A DNA stretch of 39,357 bases from Lachnospiraceae bacterium (GCA_016287765.1 JAEEWS010000024.1:1-39357); one strand, 5' to 3'; shown: positions 31,415-39,294, numbered from the stretch's first letter. Translations and numbers: made by a program. Notes: a model not told the origin generated them from the letters alone.

Positions 31415-31627
31415 ATGAAGAAGATCAAGGCTGTATTTCTGATCTCATATGTGGCCCTCCTTATTTTTGCGGCAGCATGCGGAAAGACAGAAGAAGCTCA
31501 AAAGCACAGCCGGACCGGATCTGTGCTCAAGGACCCACGGTGTTCTGGATATAACAGTCTATCCCATAGTCCGGGCATGGGGGTTCATCACGGGCCGGAA
31601 TTTCCGGCTCATTTTTTATTGCGTTAA
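31415..31627 (+). pseudogene. Truncated lipoprotein (signal peptide and lipobox only)
   Basis: A 70-codon frame with a good AAGGAGG site and a lipoprotein signal peptide ('MKKIKAVFLISYVALLIF' then AAAC lipobox, Cys at about 22). After 'GKTEEAQKHS' the sequence loses protein-like character and runs into the 31592 terminator and then its stop. Promoter, leader peptide and terminator form a complete short unit. The simplest reading is a lipoprotein gene whose body was deleted; a genuine short lipopeptide or small RNA is the alternative. Confidence 0.6.
31592..31617 (+). terminator. Intrinsic terminator
   Basis: Stem GGGCCGG/CCGGCTC with loop AATTT, then six T. It lies inside the 3' end of the truncated lipoprotein frame. 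Confidence 0.8.
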
Positions 31628-31647
31628 CGTGGTGATGTTGTTATAAT
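31619..31647 (+). promoter_or_regulatory. Promoter of azlCD
   Basis: TTGCGT, exactly 17 bp, TATAAT. The -35 box starts two bases after the T run of the preceding terminator. Confidence 0.68.
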
Positions 31648-31706
31648 ACTGATTCGATTGGATTTATTGGGCGTTTGCAAATAATACAGAGGGATAACTT
31701 AAAAAA

Positions 31707-32393
31707 ATGAAAACAAAAACTGTTAAACGGGCCTTTCTCCGGTCTGTCCCGGTTCTTGTGGGATATATCGTTCTGGGGATAGGCTTTGGATTGCTTCTTC
31801 GAAATGCCGGCTACGGTGTGGGCTGGGCTGCGGCCATGAGCCTTTTGATCTACGGCGGTTCAATGCAATACGTGGGCGTGGGCCTTTTGGCAAGCGGAGC
31901 CACGGTTATAAATACCATAGTCACATCCATAATGGTAAACGCAAGACATATCTTCTATAGCATATCTATGCTCGACAAGTACAAGGCTGCGGGAAAATAT
32001 AAGACCTATCTTATTTTCTCCTTAACGGATGAAACCTACTCTCTGCTTTGTGATGAAAAGGTGCCTGAGGATGTGGATGTACATCTTTACAGATTTCTGG
32101 TATCGCTCTTTGATCATTCATATTGGATAATCGGAGGTGTTCTGGGGAATCTTATAGGGTCGGTGCTTCCTTTTTCGGCCAACGGTGTGGCCTTTTCCAT
32201 GACCGCTCTTTTTGTTGCAGCTTTTACGGAACAGTGGATAACGAACAAAGATCACCTACCGGCCTTAACGGGGATCTTATGTACGCTGATATCTCTTCTT
32301 ATCTTTGGTAAGGACAATTTCCTTATCCCAGCCATGCTTCTTATCACCGCAGTGCTTGCCATTGCCGGCAGAAAAGAGGTGGGTAAGTCATGA
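31707..32393 (+). CDS. azlC: AzlC family branched-chain amino acid exporter subunit
   Basis: A 228-residue membrane protein of the AzlC family with about six transmembrane segments. Family marks are 'RSVPVLVGYIVLGIGFGLLL' in two turns, 'YGGSMQYVGVGLLA', 'VNARHIFYSISML' and 'SLTDETYSLL'. With AzlD it exports branched-chain amino acids and analogues. It overlaps azlD by 4 bp (ATGA). GAGGGAT precedes the ATG at a slightly long spacing. Confidence 0.93.
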   Translation: MKTKTVKRAFLRSVPVLVGYIVLGIGFGLLLRNAGYGVGWAAAMSLLIYGGSMQYVGVGLLASGATVINTIVTSIMVNARHIFYSISMLDKYKAAGKYKTYLIFSLTDETYSLLCDEKVPEDVDVHLYRFLVSLFDHSYWIIGGVLGNLIGSVLPFSANGVAFSMTALFVAAFTEQWITNKDHLPALTGILCTLISLLIFGKDNFLIPAMLLITAVLAIAGRKEVGKS

Positions 32394-32701
32394 TGCATTC
32401 AGCTGCTTTGGTGGCCACCATGGCCATCGTTTCTTTCCTGCTCAGAGCCCTGCCTTTTATACTGGTGAGAAAGGAGCCGCCAAAGTTCATCGCCTATCTG
32501 GGTAAGGTGCTTCCGCCCGCCATTATAGGTATGCTGGTGGTCTATTGCCTTAAGGATATAAGCGTTACCGCAAAACCCTTCGGACTTCCCGAACTCATTG
32601 CCTGTGTATGCACGGCTGTTGCCCAGGCATGGAAGAGGAATTCAATAATAAGCATACTCACCGGAACGGTGGTTTATATTCTGATCACGTCGTTCATTTA
32701 A
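32390..32701 (+). CDS. azlD: AzlD family branched-chain amino acid exporter subunit
   Basis: A 103-residue protein with three to four transmembrane segments, the small partner of AzlC. 'LLRALPFILVRKEPPKFIAYLGKVLPPAIIGMLVVYCL' (in pieces) is the family core. Normal length. Its start lies in the end of azlC, so the two are translationally coupled. Confidence 0.92.
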   Translation: MMHSAALVATMAIVSFLLRALPFILVRKEPPKFIAYLGKVLPPAIIGMLVVYCLKDISVTAKPFGLPELIACVCTAVAQAWKRNSIISILTGTVVYILITSFI

Positions 32702-32709
32702 AATTAATA

Positions 32710-32752
32710 TTGACATCTATTACGGTTAGTGATATATTACGGTTAGTGATAT
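32710..32752 (+). promoter_or_regulatory. padR promoter with tandem 17-bp operator repeat
   Basis: TTGACA, 17-bp spacer, TATATT. An exact direct repeat of ATTACGGTTAGTGATAT occurs twice without gap (32719-32735 and 32736-32752), covering spacer, -10 box and transcription start. This is a likely autoregulatory site for the PadR protein encoded next. Confidence 0.75.
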
Positions 32753-32781
32753 ACCACTGACTTTTTTTGTGAGGTGATTAA

Positions 32782-33102
32782 TTGAAAGATAATGTAAAAA
32801 GCGGAGCGCTTACGGAAGTCACCTTCTTCATCCTGCTTTCTCTTTATGAGGCCAAGCATGGATATGCCATAATGCAGTTCATTGAAGAGAAGACCGGCGG
32901 AAGACTGGTGCTGGGGGCGGGTTCTCTGTACGGCGCCATAAACACACTGACGGAAAAGGGCTGGATAGAGCCCTATGGTGAAAGCGGCGGAAGAACAAAG
33001 GAATACATCATCACCGAAGAAGGAAAAAAGATCGCGGAAAAGGAACTGGCCCGTTTACGGGAGCTTACTGCCACCGCGGCGGAAATAATGGGGGAAGACT
33101 GA
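32782..33102 (+). CDS. PadR family transcriptional regulator
   Basis: A 106-residue winged-helix PadR protein of the short subfamily. 'FFILLSLYEAKHGYAIMQFIEEKTGGRLVLGAGSLYGAINTLTEKGWIE' (two halves) is the DNA-binding core. It starts at TTG 32782 with GAGGTGA upstream. It controls, most likely, its own operon with the following DUF2812 gene. PadR/DUF2812 pairs are common in Clostridia, and the ligand is unknown. Confidence 0.92.
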   Translation: MKDNVKSGALTEVTFFILLSLYEAKHGYAIMQFIEEKTGGRLVLGAGSLYGAINTLTEKGWIEPYGESGGRTKEYIITEEGKKIAEKELARLRELTATAAEIMGED

Positions 33103-33103
33103 G

Positions 33104-33706
33104 ATGATCAAAAAACACAAGTTTTTTGCCGGCTTCATGGGAAGTCAGGCCAAATGGCTTAATTCCATGTCGGCCAAAGGCTACCGCATGGTGAAGACCG
33201 GAAAACTGGAGTATGAATTTGAGGAATGTGAACCGGGACAGTATATATATGCAGTGGAGTATGTGGGCGACATGTCCTTTGAAGAGGAGGAGAAGTACAA
33301 GGCCTTTTTGGAGGAAATGGGATATAAGGTGTTCTATAAGAACATTAACCTGGACTATTCTGCCTATAAGGTCACCTTTCGCCCCATGGCCAATAAGGGC
33401 GGTCGTGTTTCAAGCACTGCGGCGAATTCCACCTATAACAAGGAACTGCTGATAGTAGAAAAGGAAAATGACGGAAAACCCTTTGAACTTCACACGGAAA
33501 AGGAGGATCTGACGGAGTATTACAAGAGACTCAGCTATCCCTGGTATTTTATGGTGTTTGTGATGCTGGCCGCCGCCGTTTTCGTATGGCCCGCGATACC
33601 CGGGGCGGCAATCCTCGGCGCTTTGGCGGTGCTGTTTTCACTGCCGATAATACATATGGCTGTTAAGATAAGGAAGATAAAAAAGGACGGAAAACTGGAG
33701 GAGTGA
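33104..33706 (+). CDS. DUF2812 domain membrane protein
   Basis: A 200-residue protein with an N-terminal soluble DUF2812 domain ('FFAGFMGSQAKWLNSMSAKGYRM', split, and 'YEFEECEPGQYIYAVEY') and two C-terminal transmembrane helices at about 143-185. It starts one base after the padR stop. Its role is unknown; it probably transmits or responds to an envelope signal with PadR. Confidence 0.88.
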   Translation: MIKKHKFFAGFMGSQAKWLNSMSAKGYRMVKTGKLEYEFEECEPGQYIYAVEYVGDMSFEEEEKYKAFLEEMGYKVFYKNINLDYSAYKVTFRPMANKGGRVSSTAANSTYNKELLIVEKENDGKPFELHTEKEDLTEYYKRLSYPWYFMVFVMLAAAVFVWPAIPGAAILGALAVLFSLPIIHMAVKIRKIKKDGKLEE

Positions 33707-33707
33707 A

Positions 33708-34106
33708 ATGAGAAGTAAAGTAAATATGAAGATAGCGCTGCCGGTGATGATCGGGGTTCTGGTTCTTCTGGTGCTCTTAAAGGTCTTCGGAGTGTTGGAA
33801 AATGTACCGAGCCGGTTGGGCTTTGTGGGTAATGACGGCATACACAGACTTAACGGGTCATATATAAGGCTTTCGGGGGATAAGACACACACCATATCGC
33901 CGTCAAAGGGTTCAACTGCCGTGCATTGTGAGATCACCACAAAAGAGGGCAGTTTGAAGGTTGAGATCATGGAAAAAGAAAGCGGGAAGACCGTTTATGA
34001 AGGAGAGATAAGCGGAAATGAAACCTTCGATGTGGAGGCGGAAGGAAAAGTGACCGTGAAACTCAGTACAAAAAAACATTCCGGAAGTTATCTTTTTCAG
34101 TATTAA
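33708..34106 (+). CDS. Hypothetical membrane-anchored beta-rich protein
   Basis: A 132-residue protein with one N-terminal transmembrane anchor (about 8-27) and an outer region of alternating beta-like strands ('STAVHCEITTKEGSLKVEIM', 'KVTVKLSTKKHSGSYLF'). No family recognised. It begins one base after the DUF2812 stop and GGAGG lies upstream, so it is third in the padR operon. Confidence 0.8.
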   Translation: MRSKVNMKIALPVMIGVLVLLVLLKVFGVLENVPSRLGFVGNDGIHRLNGSYIRLSGDKTHTISPSKGSTAVHCEITTKEGSLKVEIMEKESGKTVYEGEISGNETFDVEAEGKVTVKLSTKKHSGSYLFQY

Positions 34107-34136
34107 AAAAATGGTGAGAAATCTCACCATTTTTTA
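34105..34136. terminator. Bidirectional intrinsic terminator
   Basis: Perfect stem ATGGTGAG/CTCACCAT with loop AAAT, flanked by A on the left and T on the right. It serves the padR operon and the convergent response-regulator gene. Confidence 0.88.
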
Positions 34137-34188
34137 TATGATCATCTTTAATGATGAGTGTGAATCCAAGCATACGGGCTGTCCTTTT

Positions 34189-34917
34189 TTACCTGTCAGG
34201 AAACATAAAACGGAAATAAGCATCTTTAAAAGCCTGTCCCAGACCTCTGGCAATGGGACAGGTCAGACCCGAAACAGTGGTGGCTTCCGCCGAAGAAAAG
34301 TTGTTTATATGCCCGAGGCCAAGTATATAGCTTCTGTGGCATTTGAAAAAAATGTTTTCCTTCATAAGTATTTCTTCGTAGGAAGAAAACTTCCCGATGG
34401 CTTCGGCTGTGGTACCGTCGGACATATGGAAGACCACGTTTTTGCCCTGGGCTTCCAGGCATTCTATCTTTGGAATTTCAAGACTTCTGTAACCGGAATT
34501 GGTCTTAATGGTGATAGTGGCAGATTTTTCGGCCGACTTTACAACCATCCTGTCCAGAAGGTGTGCCATTTTTTCATAAATAATTGGCTTCAACATGTAT
34601 CCTGATGCATTAACATCATAGGACTCGATGGCAAAATCAGGGGTGGAGGTCAAAAATATCAGATTTACATCGATAGATCTTTCTCTGATAAGATGAGCCG
34701 TTTCCATACCGTCCAAAAAAGGCATCATGATATCCAGGAATACCAGATCGGCTTTATTTTTTGAAAGATGATCCAAAAGATCGTCTCCGTTATTAAAAAC
34801 AATGATCTCATCATTCCTTGATCGTTCTTCTATCCAATGTTCAATGTTGGCTTTTGTATTGATGATGCAACTTTCGTCATCATCACATATTACAATTGTC
34901 ATATTTTTCACACTCAT
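34189..34917 (-). CDS. LytTR family response regulator (orphan)
   Basis: A 242-residue regulator. The receiver domain has the acidic pair in 'IVICDDDES', the phospho-acceptor Asp in 'LVFLDIMMPFLDG' near 61 and Lys in 'GYMLKPI'. The C-terminal LytTR DNA-binding domain (about 130-235) has 'IECLEAQGKNVVFHM', 'FFKCHRSYILGLGHI'. No histidine kinase gene is adjacent. The start is uncertain: ATG 34917 or the in-frame ATG at 34902, neither with a strong site. It may control quorum-sensing or cell-surface genes elsewhere. Confidence 0.88.
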   Translation of the reverse strand: MSVKNMTIVICDDDESCIINTKANIEHWIEERSRNDEIIVFNNGDDLLDHLSKNKADLVFLDIMMPFLDGMETAHLIRERSIDVNLIFLTSTPDFAIESYDVNASGYMLKPIIYEKMAHLLDRMVVKSAEKSATITIKTNSGYRSLEIPKIECLEAQGKNVVFHMSDGTTAEAIGKFSSYEEILMKENIFFKCHRSYILGLGHINNFSSAEATTVSGLTCPIARGLGQAFKDAYFRFMFPDR

Positions 34918-35023
34918 TATCTGCCAATTTATAAAAGCATTGAAAACATATCACAGATTGTTGGATTTTTCAAGGGCTTGGGACCTATATGCACCACCTG
35001 AGTTTATTTAATTATATGTTTAT

Positions 35024-35051
35024 TTGTTGTTTTATATATATATGGTAAAAT
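35024..35051 (+). promoter_or_regulatory. Candidate promoter for the GH5 gene
   Basis: TTGTTG, 16-bp AT-rich spacer, TAAAAT. The rest of the 200-bp gap shows no other feature. Confidence 0.42.
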
Positions 35052-35117
35052 CAAAGTGATCAGCAAAAAATATGTAATATTACAGTTACTGAAAAAGGAA
35101 AACAGGAGAAGACATAA

Positions 35118-36149
35118 ATGAAGATATTTGAAGGATACAGTAAAGGTGTTAATCTTGGAGGATGGCTTTCCCAGTGCGATCATACAAGGGAAAGATATGA
35201 CAAATTTATAGTGGAAAAAGATATAGAGACCATAAAAAAATGGGGGCTGGATCATGTGAGAGTGCCCATTGATTACGATCTGATAGAAACTGTAAAGGGA
35301 GACCGGAAGGAAGAGGGGTTCGGATATATCCAAAAAGCTATTGATTGGTGCGGCAAGTACGGACTTAACATGGTACTGGATGTACACAAGACCTTCGGAT
35401 ACAGCTTTGATGACGGTGAAGCAGAGAGCGGGTTCTTTGACAATGAAGCCTACCAGGATCGCTTCTATAAGATGTGGGAGGAACTGGCCCACAGATACGG
35501 AAGATACAGTGACAGAGTGGCTTTCGAACTTTTGAACGAGGTCACCGCGAAGGAGTATTCCGATCGCTGGAATACCATTTCCACCACGTGTATCAAGAGG
35601 ATAAGAAAGATCGCTCCGACCACAAAGATCCTTTTGGGCGGATACTTTAATAACAGCATAGAGGCACTCAAAGATCTTCCTCGGCCTTTGGATGAAAATG
35701 TGATCTACAATTTCCATTGCTATGAACCTTTGGTCTTCACACATCAGGGCGCAGGATGGATCCCTACCATGAACCGGGATTTCAGGATGCCCTTCGAGAG
35801 TACATATGCACAATATAACAGGAATATAAAGGCAAATCTCGGAGACTACGCAAAGATCCTGATACCTGAGGGCGCTTCGGAGAACGATGTGATCGATGTT
35901 TCCTATTTTGAAGGGCTGATAGCTGAGGCGGTGAAAGTGGCGGAAGAAAGAAATGCCGCCCTTTACTGCGGCGAGTTCGGAGTTATAGAAAATGCCACTG
36001 CTGAAGATACACTTAAGTGGTACAGTGAGATATGTTCGTGCTTTAATAAATACAAGATCGGGCGTGCCATGTGGAGCTACCGGAATATGGATTTCGGTAT
36101 TGCGGATGAGCGCATGGACGGGGTAAGGGAAGCAATATTAAGGGCTTAA
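35118..36149 (+). CDS. Glycoside hydrolase family 5, cytosolic
   Basis: A 343-residue GH5 TIM barrel without a signal peptide. Visible elements are 'GVNLGGWLSQ' at the N terminus, 'VRVPIDYDLIE' near 55, 'MVLDVHKTFGYS' near 92, the acid/base Glu in 'AFELLNEVTA' near 140, 'NFHCYEPLVFTHQG' near 202 and the nucleophile Glu in 'LYCGEFGVI' near 286. The family acts on beta-glucans and related glycans. As a cytosolic enzyme it likely trims imported oligosaccharides, like the GH26 protein at 2169. GGAG lies at suitable spacing. Confidence 0.9.
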   Translation: MKIFEGYSKGVNLGGWLSQCDHTRERYDKFIVEKDIETIKKWGLDHVRVPIDYDLIETVKGDRKEEGFGYIQKAIDWCGKYGLNMVLDVHKTFGYSFDDGEAESGFFDNEAYQDRFYKMWEELAHRYGRYSDRVAFELLNEVTAKEYSDRWNTISTTCIKRIRKIAPTTKILLGGYFNNSIEALKDLPRPLDENVIYNFHCYEPLVFTHQGAGWIPTMNRDFRMPFESTYAQYNRNIKANLGDYAKILIPEGASENDVIDVSYFEGLIAEAVKVAEERNAALYCGEFGVIENATAEDTLKWYSEICSCFNKYKIGRAMWSYRNMDFGIADERMDGVREAILRA

Positions 36150-36205
36150 GAGAAAAATAAGGGGAATGTTACCGGTAAACAAGTCAGAAACATCGGAGGT
36201 GTCCT

Positions 36206-38098
36206 ATGTGGAGTTTCAGCTTTGTGGTCCCGACTTTAATGATCCTTATTATCATTCTGGCGTTTTATTTTACGCTACCGAGACTTCCCATCAATAAAAA
36301 CCGTTATTTTGTCACTATGATTCTCATAGAGGTATTTACGGTTATTATGAATATGATTTCCAGCTACGTGGATAACAATTACCGACAGTATTCCGTAGGT
36401 CTGGTAAATATTGTCAATATGCTTTACTTCCTGTCCTACTTTGCCAGGGCTCTAATTATTTACGAGTTTACGGCCGGTGTACTGGGAGTTACCCTGGGAA
36501 AATCGAAGGTGATAAAGTACATCCTAAGGATACCTTTTTATTTCTCTATGGTGTTGACGCTCCTGTCTATGTTTTGGAATATCATCTATTATGTGGACGA
36601 AAACGGATACCATGTGGGGGAAATGTATATTCTCCTTTATTATTGCGGCTTCTTTTACGTACTCATGTCTTTTTTGGCTGTATCCAGGTATCACAAAAGG
36701 CTTTCCGGCAGACGTGAGAAATACAGCATGATCCTGTATAATCTTATAGTCCTGGCAGGCCTCATAATGAGATTATTGTTTCCGACGTATCTGCTCATGG
36801 ATACTTTTGTGCTCATGGCGGTGATCGTTGTTTATCTGGCTTTTGAAAATCCCGAATATTATCTGGAACTGAAAAGCTCAGTATTTAACAGCAGAGCCTT
36901 AAGGGAATATCTGGAAGAGCATATCGTGCATATGAATGATCGATGCCTTGGATTGGTGGTACACCGTTACTATGAGATGAGAGATATCTACGGAGCCGCC
37001 CAGACCGATGCGGGCATGAATATGCTTGGAAAATATCTGGTTTCCATATATCCCAAGGGAAAGATCTTTTATTACAGAAGAGGCCGGTTCGTTATCCTGG
37101 GTAATTCGGATACTGAAATAAAGGAACTCAGCAGGACCATTTCCGAGAGGTTTAAACAGCCCTGGAAGTCCAGTGAAGCGGAAATCTATTTTGATGCGGG
37201 CTTTGCCATCATAGAATTAAGTGACAGAGTGGAATCCACCGATGTACTGCTTAATACCATAACCAGGGCTTTAGCCATGGCCGACATGTCGGACAGCGAG
37301 ATCCCTCTTGATATTAAGTATGATGAGCTTCTGGCCACGGAACAGGAAATGAAGGCCAAAAGAAGCCTTGAGGCAGCCATCGATCTCGGGAATGTGGAAC
37401 TTTTCCTGCAACCCATGTACGATGCAAGATTAGGTAAAATAGCCGGGGCTGAGGCCTTGGCCAGGATCAGGGATGAAAAGGGTAATCTCCTTCCACCTTC
37501 AAGCTTTATAAAGATAGCCGAAAAGAATGGCCGCATTAACGAGATCGGAGAGCAGATCTTTGAAAAGACCTGTAAGTTTATTAAAGAGCACGATCCCAAG
37601 AAATACGGGGTGGAATGGATCAATGTGAATCTCTCCCCCGTTCAGTTCGTACGTAAAGATATCGCGGAAAGATATGCCTATATAGCAGAAAAGTACGGTG
37701 TGGATCCGGGAATGATCCATCTGGAGATAACCGAAGAGGCGATGATAGACGAGTACTTCCTGAACAGGCAGATCAGGGTTCTTGCCGAAAAAGGCTTTAA
37801 GTTTGTGCTGGATGATTACGGCACAGGTTACTCCAATCTGGCAAGACTGAAAAAATGTCCGTTTATAAATATCAAGATCGATATGAGCATAGTCTGGGAT
37901 TACTGTAAAGAGCCGGATTACATCCTGCCCACCATGGTCCAGGCCTTTAAACACATGGGGTTTGGCATTACATCCGAGGGTGTGGAAGACGACAACATGG
38001 CAGAGACCATGAAGAACATCGGTAGCGATTACCTGCAGGGTTATCTCTATTCCAAGCCTCTGCCCGCTGAGGAATTCATAAAACAATATTTGAATTGA
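36206..38098 (+). CDS. Membrane-bound c-di-GMP phosphodiesterase (degenerate GGDEF plus EAL)
   Basis: A 630-residue protein. Six to seven transmembrane helices fill about 1-215. A GGDEF-like domain follows (about 225-370) in which the signature is replaced by 'YYRRGRFVILGN', so it should not make c-di-GMP. The EAL domain (about 390-630) keeps its active-site residues: 'AGAEALAR', 'WINVNLSPVQF', 'LEITEEAMI', 'LDDYGTGYSNL', 'NIKIDMSIV', 'SEGVED' and 'LQGYLYSKP'. It is thus a likely active phosphodiesterase with an N-terminal membrane sensor of unknown ligand. GGAGGTG precedes the ATG. Confidence 0.92.
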   Translation: MWSFSFVVPTLMILIIILAFYFTLPRLPINKNRYFVTMILIEVFTVIMNMISSYVDNNYRQYSVGLVNIVNMLYFLSYFARALIIYEFTAGVLGVTLGKSKVIKYILRIPFYFSMVLTLLSMFWNIIYYVDENGYHVGEMYILLYYCGFFYVLMSFLAVSRYHKRLSGRREKYSMILYNLIVLAGLIMRLLFPTYLLMDTFVLMAVIVVYLAFENPEYYLELKSSVFNSRALREYLEEHIVHMNDRCLGLVVHRYYEMRDIYGAAQTDAGMNMLGKYLVSIYPKGKIFYYRRGRFVILGNSDTEIKELSRTISERFKQPWKSSEAEIYFDAGFAIIELSDRVESTDVLLNTITRALAMADMSDSEIPLDIKYDELLATEQEMKAKRSLEAAIDLGNVELFLQPMYDARLGKIAGAEALARIRDEKGNLLPPSSFIKIAEKNGRINEIGEQIFEKTCKFIKEHDPKKYGVEWINVNLSPVQFVRKDIAERYAYIAEKYGVDPGMIHLEITEEAMIDEYFLNRQIRVLAEKGFKFVLDDYGTGYSNLARLKKCPFINIKIDMSIVWDYCKEPDYILPTMVQAFKHMGFGITSEGVEDDNMAETMKNIGSDYLQGYLYSKPLPAEEFIKQYLN

Positions 38099-38101
38099 TG
38101 C

Positions 38102-38176
38102 ATTTTTGACCCTTTGGGGACGGGGTTATAGGCTCATTTTTTGACACCCGGGGACGGGGTTAGGGGTTCAAAAAAA
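38102..38176. repeat. G-rich dispersed repeat, copy 10 (two tandem units)
   Basis: Two head-to-tail units, GGGGACGGGGTTATAGG and GGGGACGGGGTTAGGGG, beginning four bases after the EAL gene stop and ending nine bases before the first operator of the next operon. Confidence 0.88.
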
Positions 38177-38184
38177 GATTTAAA

Positions 38185-38278
38185 TTTTTAAAGCCTAACT
38201 TTAAAAATCCTATTGACATTTTAAAAATCCTTTGGTATTATCCTTACATAATTTAAAAATTTAAAGTAAAACTTTAAA
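38185..38278 (+). promoter_or_regulatory. Promoter flanked by two TTTAAAG-N5-CTTTAAA operators
   Basis: Operator 1 is TTTTTAAAG-CCTAA-CTTTAAAAA (38185-38207). The promoter is TTGACA, 17 bp, TATTAT (38213-38241). Operator 2 is TTTAAAG-TAAAA-CTTTAAA (38260-38278), beyond the predicted start site. Twin operators either side of a promoter suggest autorepression by the small HTH protein encoded at 38938. Confidence 0.75.
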
Positions 38279-38306
38279 AACACTTAATGAGAAGGGAGAT
38301 CATAAA

Positions 38307-38927
38307 ATGTCAAAGGATAAGACCAAAAAGGGTAAAAAGAGTGTAAAGGAATATGTTGTTGATTTTTTTTCTTTTTTATTGATAATGCTGGTGGTGTTCC
38401 GAGGCTATGAATTGGTGAAACTGGCTAGTATGGACAATGACAGTTTTGAGATAAGAAAGGAAACTGGCGAGCTTTATCCTCAAGCGGGAGAGGTGTACAA
38501 TCTATATATTGACGGCAAAGATAAAACACAGGTGGACTGGAATGAATATGCCCTGCAGGATGAAGACGGGAACACGGATTACAAATACTGTTATCTGATG
38601 CACTGCGTTGATCATTTTATGTATACATTGTTTGTTTGCGCAATGCTGTATCTTGTGCTGGTAATCTACAAGAACTCCGTTTTTGCCACTCCGTTTACCA
38701 GGGAAAATATAAAACTTGTTAAGGCCATATCTCTGCTTCAGGTGGGACTCGCTTTTGTGCCCGAGCTGGTTAGGAAGACCATGTCGCTTGTAAAATTCAA
38801 TTACATTCACAGTGTGATCGACATGGAAAGAGTGTATATGCTTGGCATAGCTGTTGTTATCTGCGGTATAGCCTTTATCTTTGAAAAAGGCCTGATACTC
38901 CGTGAAGATGTGGAAAGCATCGCGTAG
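38307..38927 (+). CDS. DUF2975 domain membrane protein
   Basis: A 206-residue protein with four transmembrane segments (about 18-38, 103-122, 137-158, 173-192) and a hydrophilic outer loop. 'FATPFTRENIKLVKAISLLQVGLA' (in part) is the DUF2975 core. It is followed 10 bp later by a YozG-like regulator, the usual pairing. Function unknown. AAGGGAG precedes the ATG. Confidence 0.88.
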   Translation: MSKDKTKKGKKSVKEYVVDFFSFLLIMLVVFRGYELVKLASMDNDSFEIRKETGELYPQAGEVYNLYIDGKDKTQVDWNEYALQDEDGNTDYKYCYLMHCVDHFMYTLFVCAMLYLVLVIYKNSVFATPFTRENIKLVKAISLLQVGLAFVPELVRKTMSLVKFNYIHSVIDMERVYMLGIAVVICGIAFIFEKGLILREDVESIA

Positions 38928-38937
38928 GAGGTGAAAT

Positions 38938-39156
38938 ATGGCAATAATAATCAGACTTGACCGAATGATGGCGGATAGAAAAATGTCTCTTAACGAACTG
39001 GCTGAAAAAGTGGGGCTGACCAATGTGAACATGTCAAATCTTAAAACCGGTAAGATGAAGGGCATACGTTTTGAAACCCTGAACATGATATGCAAGGTGC
39101 TGGATTGTCAGCCCGGGGATATACTGGAGTACTCGGCTGACGACGAAGAAAAATAA
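38938..39156 (+). CDS. Small Cro/CI-type HTH regulator (YozG-like)
   Basis: A 72-residue helix-turn-helix protein. 'RLDRMMADRKMSLNELAEKVGLTNVNMSNLKTGKMKGIRF' (in segments) is the HTH and 'LNMICKVLDCQPGDILEY' the standard C-terminal helix. The family forms a pair with DUF2975 proteins. It likely binds the TTTAAAG operators upstream. GGAGG lies six bases before the ATG. Confidence 0.92.
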   Translation: MAIIIRLDRMMADRKMSLNELAEKVGLTNVNMSNLKTGKMKGIRFETLNMICKVLDCQPGDILEYSADDEEK

Positions 39157-39172
39157 AGAACAGGAAAGAAAG

Positions 39173-39289
39173 TTTTGACCCTTTGGGGACGGGGTTAGGG
39201 GTTCAACTTTTGAGCCTTTGGGGACGGGGTTAGAGGTTCATTTTTCGGCGCGCAGCGCCAAAATGAACCTCTAACCCCGTCCCCAAAGT
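39173..39289. repeat. G-rich dispersed repeat, copy 11 (two direct units plus one inverted)
   Basis: Two plus-orientation units are followed by a minus unit. The second and third form a hairpin with 29-bp arms around a GC-rich loop containing GGCGCGCAGCGCC. It begins some 16 bases after the HTH gene's stop. Confidence 0.9.
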
Positions 39290-39294
39290 ATCCG

